NCBI GenBank assembly: GCA_900548675.1
Contig: URLJ01000032.1
Span: 1-13,415 of the forward strand
Direction: 5' to 3'
DNA: 13,415 nucleotides
Source of the DNA: an uncultured Mollicutes bacterium
GTDB lineage: Bacteria > Bacillota_I > Bacilli_A > ML615J-28 > CAG-313
This document shows positions 5,972 through 12,340 of the stretch, in pieces. Positions within the stretch are counted from its first letter, which is position 1; every line of letters begins with the position of its first letter. The notes beneath the pieces were generated by a model. It did no database searches. It was not told the origin of the DNA and saw nothing but the letters and a program-made list of their open reading frames with translations. Made by a program: the position numbers and the translations under genes.

Positions 5972-7440
5972 TTTCCCCTTATTCTTACTTTACATAAAGA
6001 GGTAATCTTATTTATTAATCCTTTACTAAATACTTTGGGGCTAAAGCGATACTGCCAATTACCACCTAACGTTGAAGGAGTGTTAATTCGCGATTCTTTA
6101 CCTAGTTCTAAATAATCTTGTAACGGAATAATAACTAAGTTAGCTTTGCTTTCTTGTAAAACTTTTATAATTTTTCTTATCGGATTTTCATTTTTTCTTA
6201 ACTTTAAATACTTATAACAAAATTCCTTTTGCCATTGTGGGATTTCTTCTAACCATTCTTTTAAAGTAGGATTATCATGAGTTCCAGGATACGCCACACA
6301 ATTTTCTTCATAGTTAATTGGTAAATATTCATGATCCATTCGCCCTTCAAAAGCAAATTGAATTATTTTCATCCCTGGATAGCCGGTTGATTTAAGAAGT
6401 TTTCTTACATCATCATCTATTACTCCCAAATCTTCAGCAATAAAATTTTTTTTGCCAAGCTCGGCTTCAATTTTTTTAAACAACTTGATTCCTACACCTT
6501 TTTCCCATTTGCCAAGCTCGGCGGTTTTATCCCCATAAGGAATAGTGTAATAACCAGCGAAACCTCTAAAATGATCTATCCTTACAATATCAAAATACTC
6601 AAAAGCCTTTTTTGTTCTTTTTATCCACCATACAAAATCATCTTTTTCCATTTTATCATAATCATAAATTGGGTTTCCCCACAATTGTCCAGTCGCGGAA
6701 AAAGCATCTGGTGGACATCCTGCAACAATCTTGGGTTTTAAGTTATCATCAAGGAGGTAATTATCGGGATTCCCCCAAACATCAGCGCTGTCATAAGCGA
6801 CATAAATTGGTAAATCACCAATAATCTTAATACCTTTTTCATTAGCATATTTTTTTAAAGCGCACCAATCTTTATTAAATTTATATTGAAGAAAATAATA
6901 AAATTCAATATCTTCTTTGTTTTCTTTTAGGTATTTGTCCAAAGTATTGCTATCACGCTTTTTATACTCTACGGGCCATACATCAAAACTTGCACCATTA
7001 AAATGATTTTTTAGACTTCTAAAAAGAGCATAATTCTTAAGCCACTCATTAGTTATACAAAACTCATCATAGTCATTAGGCTTTCTTTCTAAAAATCTAT
7101 AATAAGCTTGTCTTAAAATTCTGTATCTTGTACGATATAATTTGCTGTAGTCAATAGTACTATCTGCTTTAGTTTTTAAGCCTTCTATTTCAATTTCTTC
7201 TAATAGGCCTTCTTCAACTAATTTCTCCAAATCAATAAAATATTCGTTTCCCGCAAACGTTGAAAAGGATTGATAAGGTGAATCACCAAATGATGTCGGT
7301 GATATCGGCAATACTTGCCAATATGATTGGTGTGATGCCGCTAGTATATCACAAAACTTGTATGCGTATTTACCAATTGTTCCAATTCCGTATTCATTGG
7401 GAAGAGCACTTATCGGAAGTAATACCCCACAACCTTTCAT
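5968..7440 (-). CDS. malQ: 4-alpha-glucanotransferase (amylomaltase)
   Basis: This 490-aa cytoplasmic enzyme belongs to glycoside hydrolase family 77. It transfers alpha-1,4-glucan segments between maltodextrins. Family landmarks run the full length: GVLLPISALPNEYGIG near the start, QVLPISPTSFGDSPYQSFS (42-60), GDLPIYVAYDSADVW (208-222), GCPPDAFSATGQLWGNPIY (241-259), RIDHFRGF with nucleophile Asp289, AEDLG with acid/base Glu336, and YPGTHDNPT with Asp389. It closes with NTPSTLGGNWQYRF. All three catalytic carboxylates are present and the length is normal, so it should be active. AAAGGA lies 7 nt before the ATG. Its neighbours are not maltose genes: a small membrane protein ends 4 nt upstream and msrA overlaps its stop. 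Confidence 0.95.
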   Translation of the reverse strand: MKGCGVLLPISALPNEYGIGTIGKYAYKFCDILAASHQSYWQVLPISPTSFGDSPYQSFSTFAGNEYFIDLEKLVEEGLLEEIEIEGLKTKADSTIDYSKLYRTRYRILRQAYYRFLERKPNDYDEFCITNEWLKNYALFRSLKNHFNGASFDVWPVEYKKRDSNTLDKYLKENKEDIEFYYFLQYKFNKDWCALKKYANEKGIKIIGDLPIYVAYDSADVWGNPDNYLLDDNLKPKIVAGCPPDAFSATGQLWGNPIYDYDKMEKDDFVWWIKRTKKAFEYFDIVRIDHFRGFAGYYTIPYGDKTAELGKWEKGVGIKLFKKIEAELGKKNFIAEDLGVIDDDVRKLLKSTGYPGMKIIQFAFEGRMDHEYLPINYEENCVAYPGTHDNPTLKEWLEEIPQWQKEFCYKYLKLRKNENPIRKIIKVLQESKANLVIIPLQDYLELGKESRINTPSTLGGNWQYRFSPKVFSKGLINKITSLCKVRIRGK

Positions 7441-7444
7441 TCTA

Positions 7445-7690
7445 TCATCCTTTCTTTTTATTAGTATTTAATATTTTAAAAAATAAAAATGCATCCATTA
7501 CTAGTGATATTAAAAAGGGAACAAAGTAAGATAGGGTTAAAATATGATAGCCAACAAAATACGCCCTTGTATCTCCTATTAATATAGGCTGATTTAAGCC
7601 CCTTATAAAATACCCAACAACAATATAGCCTAAAACAATTGTAATAATTACCATTACAGCTAAAAAGAGTATTAATATTTTTTTAATCAT
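7445..7690 (-). CDS. Small two-helix membrane protein, unknown function
   Basis: I choose the ATG at 7688-7690 (81 aa, MIKKILILFLAVM...). The frame is open to an ATG at 7747, but that would add 19 residues inside the end of the upstream gene. The inner ATG has AGGATGGA just upstream and overlaps the upstream stop in an ATGATTAA arrangement typical of coupled genes. Hydrophobic segments lie at about residues 5-28 and 45-70, separated by a short polar loop (GLNQPILIGDTR). The tail is lysine-rich (NTNKKKG), so both ends are probably cytoplasmic. I recognise no family. Confidence 0.65.
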   Translation of the reverse strand: MIKKILILFLAVMVIITIVLGYIVVGYFIRGLNQPILIGDTRAYFVGYHILTLSYFVPFLISLVMDAFLFFKILNTNKKKG

Positions 7691-8321
7691 TTTTTTCCAT
7701 CCTATAAGTAATATACTTATCATGTTCAAAAAAACCGATAGTTTCACTTATCTTTATTTTTATATTTGTTTCATAGCCTGGTGTTTTCTTTATTTTTTCT
7801 GTAACGTACTTCGGTGTAGTTATAAGTGGCACTGCTATTTTATTACCACCAATTAAATTAAATAATTCAAGAGAGTGTTTAGAGCAGTTATTTAAAGGTG
7901 AATAACTATCATGATTTTTTAGATAATCATTTATAACCTCTAAATCATTTTCATTTACAGTTTTAGTTAAAGAAACTCTTTCATCATATTTATCAAAATC
8001 AGCAATGTAATAGGCTTCTAGGTTGTACCATATTCCAAAATGGGAACTGATAGCCCACCAAGAAAATGTAAGTTCTTCTTTTGGTTTCAATATATATAAA
8101 TTATTTATTAAAATATCTTTCTCCGATACGTTTTTAAAAACTATAAAACTGTGTCCTAACGACATGATAAAGTTTTTTGATTCGCTTACTCCGTCGTATG
8201 ATACTAAAGATATTAGTGCTACAATGTTATTTTGAGCATCGTCCACATTTACTATCTTTTTTTCGGTGCCGATACTTAATGGCATTAACGCTAATATTAT
8301 AAAAAATATTATTTTTTTCAT
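7683..8321 (-). CDS. Secreted putative papain-like (permuted NlpC/P60 or DUF4105-like) cysteine hydrolase
   Basis: This 212-aa protein has an N-terminal signal segment (MKKIIFFIILALMPLS; no lipobox). Two motifs suggest a circularly permuted papain-like fold with the His before the Cys: LGHSFIVFKN (His57) and SPLNNCSKHSLELFN (Cys146). Between them are GIWYNLEAYY and a DERVSLTKTVNENDLEVINDYL stretch. An Asn-Asn-Cys on a helix after a GHS/T-F strand is seen in DUF4105-like and related permuted hydrolases. The call rests on these motifs alone. Proposed substrates such as peptidoglycan or amides are inference. AGGTGTG precedes the ATG by about 6 nt. It lies 13 nt after the YdcF-like gene and overlaps the next gene. 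Confidence 0.55.
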   Translation of the reverse strand: MKKIIFFIILALMPLSIGTEKKIVNVDDAQNNIVALISLVSYDGVSESKNFIMSLGHSFIVFKNVSEKDILINNLYILKPKEELTFSWWAISSHFGIWYNLEAYYIADFDKYDERVSLTKTVNENDLEVINDYLKNHDSYSPLNNCSKHSLELFNLIGGNKIAVPLITTPKYVTEKIKKTPGYETNIKIKISETIGFFEHDKYITYRMEKND

Positions 8322-8334
8322 TGTTCACACCTAA

Positions 8335-8754
8335 TTAAAGATTAGAATTAGTATAGAATAGTAAATTAATATTCTCATCACTTACTAATTCTGAAAACAT
8401 TTTAACAATATTATATGAATACATATAGTGATCTAAAGAAGTCACTACACTAATAGTTTCTGGATTATAATGAAGTGCTATTGGAATACTGTAGAGGGCG
8501 TTTTGAAAAGTTGAAAGAGATTTGTTTTCTTTAATAATTTTATGTTCTTCGATGTCATTTTTAATCAAAAAATCTGCCATTACATCCGCTTCACTCAAAG
8601 TTGTTTTTTCATTAGCTATTCCACCCGATACAACAATGTAATCAACTTTTGTTTTTTTCGTTAATTCTAGCGCCAATTTTAGACGTTTTTCCATAATTGT
8701 AGACATGGTACCATCGTCATTTAATATATTTCCAAGAATTATCATTATGTGCAT
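8335..8754 (-). CDS. DUF218 (YdcF/SanA/ElyC-like) domain protein
   Basis: This 139-aa protein looks like a minimal DUF218 domain. LGNILNDDGTMSTIMEKRL (7-25) matches the family's opening lG-x-l-n-x-D-G and Arg. VVSGG (41-45) is the SGG motif, SEADVMADFL (54-63) the SEA-x-x-M motif, IKENKSLSTFQNA (74-86) the E-x-S-x-x-T-x-x-N-A motif, and VTSLDHYMYS (104-113) the late TS-x-x-H segment. It has no membrane anchor, unlike SanA and ElyC; YdcF is also soluble. The domain binds nucleotide-like ligands in YdcF, and activity here is unknown. It is the first gene of the five-gene operon. AAAGGA lies 12 nt before the ATG, a little far. A second ATG, three codons on, would be farther still. Confidence 0.75.
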   Translation of the reverse strand: MHIMIILGNILNDDGTMSTIMEKRLKLALELTKKTKVDYIVVSGGIANEKTTLSEADVMADFLIKNDIEEHKIIKENKSLSTFQNALYSIPIALHYNPETISVVTSLDHYMYSYNIVKMFSELVSDENINLLFYTNSNL

Positions 8755-8781
8755 ATTATATCTCTATCCTTTCATACTTAT

Positions 8782-8790
8782 ATTATAACA
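8782..8790 (-). promoter_or_regulatory. Extended -10 promoter of the five-gene operon
   Basis: On the minus strand TGT-TATAAT (8782-8790) is a perfect TGn extended -10. No good -35 lies 17 bp upstream (AAACAA), as is usual for extended -10 promoters. The start would be near 8775, a few bases before the ribosome binding site at 8767-8772. Confidence 0.6.
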
Positions 8791-8832
8791 CATTTTTTAT
8801 TTTATTGTTTAATTATAAACTAACTTATTATT

Positions 8833-8862
8833 AAAAAATGTAGGAGTATCATCACCTACATT
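8833..8862 (-). terminator. Terminator of the cysK-cysE operon
   Basis: AATGTAGG (8837-8844) and CCTACATT (8855-8862) form a perfect 8-bp stem with a 10-nt loop. On the minus strand the stem runs into a T tract (8833-8838). It lies 16 nt after the cysE stop. Confidence 0.8.
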
Positions 8863-8878
8863 AAATTACAAATTATTA

Positions 8879-9610
8879 TTAAGTTTTTTTAGTGATTTCG
8901 ATTATTTTGTAATTTTTATTATCTAATTTCACTAAAACATTATCTTTTACTGATTTCGTGATAAAAACATTACTACCTATTATAACGTTGTTACCTATTA
9001 TAGTTTGGCCACCGAGAATTGACGCCCCTGCGTAAATAACAACATTATCACAAATAGTCGGATGACGTTTAATATTGACTAATTTTCTAGCATTTTCAAG
9101 CGATAATGCTCCTATTGTTACCCCCTGATACATTCTTACATTGTTGCCTATAATGGCAGTTTCACCTATTACTATTCCTGTGCCATGGTCAATAAAAAAA
9201 TAATCGCCAATTACAGCGCCGGGGTGTATATCGATACCTGTTTTTGAATGCGCAATTTCGGACATCAAGCGGGGTATTAAAGGTATTTTTTCATTTTGTA
9301 ACTCATGAGCCAAGCGATAAATCATTATTGCGTAAAAACCAGGGTACGTCATAATTATTTCATCTTTGCTTTTAGCTGCCGGATCACTGTTATAAAAAGC
9401 CTCAACATCCATGTTAAGTTTTTCTTTAATATTTGGTAATTTTTCAATGTATTTTTCTACTTCGCATAATGGTATATCTAATTTCTCAAACATTTTTTCT
9501 AGATCATTCTTTATTTTAGAAGTATCATAAACTATATCGCTATAACACCCCGGATATAAGTTGCCACACAACTTTTCAACAAATTGTTTTATGTTATTAA
9601 CATTGATCAT
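8879..9610 (-). CDS. cysE: Serine O-acetyltransferase
   Basis: This enzyme makes O-acetylserine from serine and acetyl-CoA, the first step of cysteine synthesis. I choose the ATG at 9608-9610 (243 aa, MINVNNIKQF): AAGGG lies 10 nt upstream and the start overlaps the cysK stop. A longer reading to 9652 would run into cysK coding sequence. The N-terminal half is the helical SATase domain (YPGFYAIMIYRLAHEL). The C-terminal half is a left-handed beta helix of hexapeptide repeats: HPGAVIGDYFFIDHGTGIVIG with catalytic His142, MYQGVTIGA, RHPTICDNVVIYAGASILGG with His183, and IIGNNVIIGSNVF. The length suits the Firmicute form. The last residues are ITKKT rather than ending in Ile, the residue that docks into CysK in the classical complex. 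Confidence 0.93.
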   Translation of the reverse strand: MINVNNIKQFVEKLCGNLYPGCYSDIVYDTSKIKNDLEKMFEKLDIPLCEVEKYIEKLPNIKEKLNMDVEAFYNSDPAAKSKDEIIMTYPGFYAIMIYRLAHELQNEKIPLIPRLMSEIAHSKTGIDIHPGAVIGDYFFIDHGTGIVIGETAIIGNNVRMYQGVTIGALSLENARKLVNIKRHPTICDNVVIYAGASILGGQTIIGNNVIIGSNVFITKSVKDNVLVKLDNKNYKIIEITKKT

Positions 9611-10508
9611 TCTCGACAAACCCTTCAACTGAAAGATATTTCTCACCACCATCTGGCATAATAATTACAATATGTTGAAATCTATCTTTTATTTTCAAAG
9701 CAGCTGCTAAAGCGGCGCCAGATGATATTCCTACAAAAAGACCTTCTTTCGCACTCAACATTTTTGATGCTTCATAAGCTTCAAAATCAGTGACAGTAAT
9801 TACCTCATCAATATACTCTTTTTGAAAATTTTGTGGTAAAAAATTAGGGCCAATTCCTTGTATTTTATGTACTCCATACCTGTTTTCAGTTATTAATGGT
9901 GATGTCTTAGGTTCAACACCAAATATTTTGATATTTGGTTTGTGTGTTTTTAAATATCTACCAACCCCACTTATCGTCCCTCCTGTTCCTATTCCTGCTA
10001 TAACAGCTTCAACTATTGGCAAATCCTTTAATATCTCCAAGCCTGTTGTATTATAATGAGCTAAGGGATTATTGGGGTTATCAAATTGTGATAGCATATA
10101 AGAATTTGGGATTTCTTCTAAAAGCTCTTTTGCTTTGTTTAAGGCCCCTCTCATTCCCTGCTTTTTATTTGTTAATACTATTTCTGCCTTATAAGCACGT
10201 AGATAATTTATTCTTTCTTTTGACATATTTTCAGGCATAACGATGATACATTTTAAATTTTTCACAGCACATATCGCGGCTATAGCTATTCCTGTATTAC
10301 CACTCGTAGGTTCGATAATGGTCGTATCATCATTAATAAAACCTTTTTTGAAAGCATCTTCTATCATTTTTAAAGCTATTCGATCTTTTGATGATCCTGT
10401 TAAATTATATTTTTCTAATTTGGCATATAGAGCGGTCTTACCGTCTGAAATTTGTAATTTTACTAGTGGCGTATTACCAATTAGGTCAATTACATTTTTG
10501 TATAACAT
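9597..10508 (-). CDS. cysK: Cysteine synthase (O-acetylserine sulfhydrylase)
   Basis: This 303-aa PLP enzyme joins sulfide to O-acetylserine to make cysteine. All family motifs are present: IGNTPLVKL (10-18), the PLP lysine Lys41 in TGSSKDR, PTSGNTG (67-73) for the carboxylate, the phosphate loop GIGTGGTISG (172-181), IQGIGPNF (217-223), SSGAA (262-266) and PDGGEKYLS (285-293). The length is normal. Cystathionine beta-synthase is a close relative, but it usually carries CBS domains or different loops, and the cysE partner next door supports cysK. GAGGTG lies 5 nt before the ATG. The last codons contain the cysE start, so the two are coupled. Confidence 0.95.
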   Translation of the reverse strand: MLYKNVIDLIGNTPLVKLQISDGKTALYAKLEKYNLTGSSKDRIALKMIEDAFKKGFINDDTTIIEPTSGNTGIAIAAICAVKNLKCIIVMPENMSKERINYLRAYKAEIVLTNKKQGMRGALNKAKELLEEIPNSYMLSQFDNPNNPLAHYNTTGLEILKDLPIVEAVIAGIGTGGTISGVGRYLKTHKPNIKIFGVEPKTSPLITENRYGVHKIQGIGPNFLPQNFQKEYIDEVITVTDFEAYEASKMLSAKEGLFVGISSGAALAAALKIKDRFQHIVIIMPDGGEKYLSVEGFVENDQC

Positions 10509-10545
10509 AAAAACACCTCAAATCATTATATTCACTTTTTTTGTT

Positions 10546-10574
10546 AATATAATGTTTAAAGTGTTTTTTAACAA
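10546..10574 (-). promoter_or_regulatory. Likely promoter of cysK-cysE
   Basis: On the minus strand TTGTTA (-35, 10569-10574) is followed after 17 bp by TATATT (-10, 10546-10551). The start would be near 10539, giving a leader of about 30 nt. A second TATAAT at 10525-10530 is too close to the ribosome binding site to be useful. I see no riboswitch or T-box, and there is no room for one. No terminator separates the XRE gene from cysK, so read-through is possible. Confidence 0.5.
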
Positions 10575-10579
10575 TAATT

Positions 10580-11098
10580 TTATACTTTTTCTACATATAA
10601 GCCATTCTTAATATCGTAGTAAAAAATCTTCCCATGACCTTTTTTTAGAAAAATAACCGAATTAGACCCTTCTGGATATAACTTAACAAACTCAATTTTA
10701 TCACTTGTTGCATAACAGACAAAGGATATATAATCATCCTTTGTCATTGGTGAATTAGCTGAAAAGATTATTTCATCAGTTGTTATTTTAACATTACCAT
10801 TTGACAACACCGCTTCTTCTTTTATTAAATCAACACCACAGCAACTAGGCGAAATTTCTCCCGTAGAAGTAATAACGTTTCTACATATGGGACAAATATA
10901 AAAAATTAACTTTTCCATATCGAAACTTTTATTAGCATTGGTTATAACTTTACCATTAAAAAGTTCTTTTAACGATATTTTTAATTCTCTTGAAAGAGCA
11001 GAAAGAATAGCGATGTCAGGCATTCCACGATTACATTCCCATTTGGAAATGGTTTTTTCCAAAACATTTAATTTTTGAGCCAATTCTAGTTGCGTCAT
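10580..11098 (-). CDS. XRE-type regulator with a desulfoferrodoxin-like C-terminal domain, irregular start
   Basis: The recognition part of a Cro/cI helix-turn-helix is clear (QLELAQKLNVLEKTISKWECNRGMPD), followed by a link and a metal-site domain. Residues 69-87 have C-x2-C-x13-CC (CPIC, SCCG), the rubredoxin-like four-Cys site of desulfoferrodoxin. The rest follows desulfoferrodoxin order, but SPMTKDDYISF (116-126) has Ser and Asp where HPM-x-x-x-H is expected. YDIKNGLY (161-168) has Asp and Asn where C-N-x-H-G-L is expected, so the second iron site is lost. The first in-frame ATG (11098) removes helix 1 of the HTH; coding similarity continues upstream (SDIIKERRESLG) without an ATG, GTG or TTG. 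It is divergent from the TetR-like gene and just upstream of cysK. It is either a decayed gene or one using a rare start. Confidence 0.7.
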   Translation of the reverse strand: MTQLELAQKLNVLEKTISKWECNRGMPDIAILSALSRELKISLKELFNGKVITNANKSFDMEKLIFYICPICRNVITSTGEISPSCCGVDLIKEEAVLSNGNVKITTDEIIFSANSPMTKDDYISFVCYATSDKIEFVKLYPEGSNSVIFLKKGHGKIFYYDIKNGLYVEKV

Positions 11099-11143
11099 TC
11101 CTAAACTTTCTCTTCTTTCTTTAATAATATCACTAACATTATG

Positions 11144-11161
11144 TTTTTCACATTTTTCACA
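11144..11161. repeat. 9-bp tandem duplication at the 5' end of the XRE gene
   Basis: TTTTTCACA is present twice in a row (11144-11152, 11153-11161). In the XRE frame it reads as a repeated Cys-Glu-Lys. It lies right at the predicted transcript start. An ATG at 11160-11162 directly precedes it but is one base out of frame with the HTH. Confidence 0.6.
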
Positions 11162-11169
11162 TCATGTTA

Positions 11170-11198
11170 ATTATACCTTATTCTTTAGATAATTTCAA
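11170..11198 (-). promoter_or_regulatory. Strong promoter of the XRE-type gene
   Basis: On the minus strand TTGAAA (-35, 11193-11198) is followed after 17 bp by a perfect TATAAT (-10, 11170-11175). The predicted start (about 11163) lies beside an ATG-ATG pair that is out of frame with the HTH. No Shine-Dalgarno sequence is seen near it. Confidence 0.72.
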
Positions 11199-11257
11199 TC
11201 TACTTAACGTAGGGTAATCATTTTTAAATAAATTGCTCGACTTTAGGTCATTTAAAT

Positions 11258-11263
11258 TATAAA
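11258..11263 (+). promoter_or_regulatory. Possible -10 box of the TetR-like gene
   Basis: TATAAA lies 8 nt before the ATG at 11272, with TTGCTC (11233-11238) upstream at a poor 19-bp spacing. If used, the transcript would be leaderless, which fits the lack of a ribosome binding site. Weak evidence. Confidence 0.25.
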
Positions 11264-11271
11264 ATATTAAT

Positions 11272-11628
11272 ATGAAATACAATAATGATTCTAGAATAAA
11301 ACATTCAAAACAAAATAGGGACAAAATTATCTTAGCCGCAAAAAAATTAGTTTTTGAAAAGGGCTATGACAAAATTAGTGTCAGTGAAATCACCAAAAAA
11401 GCCGGAGTATCAAAAGGATCCTTCTACATTCACTATCATACTAAAGATGACCTAATTCAAGATATTATTAATTTTACCTTTGAAGCCATTAGAGGATGTA
11501 CTAGGGATTGCCTAGAAGGTTGTCCAGAAAAAGGTGTTATTTATGGAGTTGGTTTAGGTAATACAAAAGCCGTACTTTCTCATAAAGATTATTTAAAAGA
11601 AGCCTACGATATGGGATTTAACTGTTAA
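11272..11628 (+). CDS. Short TetR/AcrR-type regulator with a CxxxCxxxC helix
   Basis: Residues 14-62 are a typical TetR DNA-binding domain: RDKIILAAKKLVFEKGYDKISVSEITKKAGVSKGSFYIHYHTKDDL. The protein stops at 118 aa where TetR proteins usually run to about 190, so most of the ligand and dimer domain is missing. After the HTH, Cys76, Cys80 and Cys84 are spaced four apart (GCTRDCLEGC), on one face if helical, and the last residue is also Cys. No ribosome binding site is visible before the only usable ATG, which follows an in-frame TAA. A terminator follows directly, so I see no lost coding sequence downstream. It may be a shortened functional regulator, perhaps sensing metal or redox, or a decayed gene. 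It is divergent from the XRE gene. Confidence 0.72.
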   Translation: MKYNNDSRIKHSKQNRDKIILAAKKLVFEKGYDKISVSEITKKAGVSKGSFYIHYHTKDDLIQDIINFTFEAIRGCTRDCLEGCPEKGVIYGVGLGNTKAVLSHKDYLKEAYDMGFNC

Positions 11629-11649
11629 CTGCCTAAAGTAATATAAATT

Positions 11650-11687
11650 AAAACCACTAAGCGAACATTCTGTCGTTTAGTGGTTTT
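11650..11687. terminator. Bidirectional terminator between the TetR-like gene and the 11694-12041 gene
   Basis: Two 15-base arms (11650-11664 and 11673-11687) pair with a single G-T wobble around an 8-nt loop; the core is CCACTAA/TTAGTGG. A and T runs flank both sides, so it can serve both convergent genes. Confidence 0.85.
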
Positions 11688-11693
11688 ATTATT

Positions 11694-12041
11694 TTATTCA
11701 AAAATAGTTTTCTTTTTTCCTTTACTATTGCGAGGCCATTCACGTATTCTAGTTACATATTCCATGTTAACTACTTCTATACTATCTTTTCTTTCTACAA
11801 TTATTCCTCCATCCGTAACTTCTTTAATTGTTCCTTTAATTGGAGTATCATTGCCCATAATAGTATAAACGATACATTCTTTACCAATAAATTGTTTTGC
11901 TAATTCAATCATAGCTTTATTCTCCTTCTTTAATTTTTTATTTTTTAATACTTGTTTAATGATAGCTGCCCTTCTTCTCCTTTGATTTATTAAAGGAATA
12001 ATAATAACAAGAAATACAGCAATCCAAATGTAACTTTCCAT
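11694..12041 (-). CDS. Small membrane-anchored protein with a basic linker and a small beta-rich domain
   Basis: This 115-aa protein has one N-terminal membrane helix (residues 4-18) followed by INQRRRR, which predicts a cytoplasmic C-terminus. A lysine-rich stretch (25-42) leads to a compact domain at about 45-102: LAKQFIGKECIVYTIMG, IKGTIKEVTDGGIIVE, VVNMEYVTRIREWP. The alternating strands, with a G-T-I-x-x-V turn and a final V-x-x-I, resemble small Sm-like or SH3-like barrels, but that is a visual guess. I have an impression of similar unnamed proteins in Firmicutes and cannot name a family with confidence. GGGAGG lies 5 nt before the ATG, an excellent start. It is transcribed alone and ends at the 11650-11687 terminator. 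Confidence 0.72.
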   Translation of the reverse strand: MESYIWIAVFLVIIIPLINQRRRRAAIIKQVLKNKKLKKENKAMIELAKQFIGKECIVYTIMGNDTPIKGTIKEVTDGGIIVERKDSIEVVNMEYVTRIREWPRNSKGKKKTIFE

Positions 12042-12118
12042 TTATGCCTCCCATCTTTAATTGATAGTTTTTCTGATTACATAACAGCATTTTTTTATTT
12101 TGACTACTAAAATAACTA

Positions 12119-12161
12119 CTCTATTTTAAAATATCCCCGATTTTTCTATGTCTCTATTTTA
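12119..12161. repeat. Two 10-bp direct repeats upstream of the 12041 gene
   Basis: CTCTATTTTA occurs at 12119-12128 and 12152-12161, 33 bp apart (about three helical turns), with similar A-rich flanks. They could be binding sites for a regulator of the 11694-12041 gene, or chance in AT-rich DNA. No confident promoter was found between 12042 and 12180; the best candidate (TAGTCA, 17 bp, TATGTA on the minus strand) is weak. Confidence 0.3.
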
Positions 12162-12237
12162 GAAATATTTATGTTGTAATCGTAGTAATGTTTCCTTTAA
12201 GGAGTAAATTTTTTTATCAGCACATAAAATTCAGGCG

Positions 12238-12257
12238 ATGCATTTCATTTATGCATC
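12238..12257. repeat. Inverted repeat in non-coding DNA
   Basis: GATGCAT (12238-12244) and ATGCATC (12251-12257) are separated by a short spacer. It lies in the 12042-12336 stretch that holds no gene. No T tract follows on either strand, so it is not an obvious terminator. Confidence 0.4.
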
Positions 12258-12268
12258 CTTCAAATAGT

Positions 12269-12340
12269 TTAATACACAATGAACCAATCTACACTAGAAA
12301 CCAAGCCAAAGTTGAACGTCGTTGCTCCAATCGATTTCAT
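12269..12340 (-). pseudogene. Possible start of a second, truncated gene (23 codons)
   Basis: An ATG at 12338-12340 overlaps the TGA of the 12337-12593 remnant as ATGA. It opens a 23-codon frame (MKSIGATTFNFGLVSS...) ending in TAA at 12269-12271. The overlap looks like coupled genes of a mobile element, with the second one lost. Very short, so chance is possible. Confidence 0.25.

Noticed and set aside
7691..7747. Longer N-terminus for the small membrane protein upstream of malQ
   Set aside because: It would add 19 residues inside the upstream gene. The ATG at 7688-7690 has a well-placed AGGATGGA and a typical coupled overlap.
9611..9652. Longer N-terminus for CysE
   Set aside because: The extra 14 codons overlap cysK coding sequence. 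The ATG at 9608-9610 has AAGGG at 10 nt and matches the usual family start.
10509..10579. Riboswitch or T-box leader for cysteine control upstream of cysK
   Set aside because: The gap is only 71 bases, is filled by the promoter and ribosome binding site, and shows no conserved stem or terminator/antiterminator.
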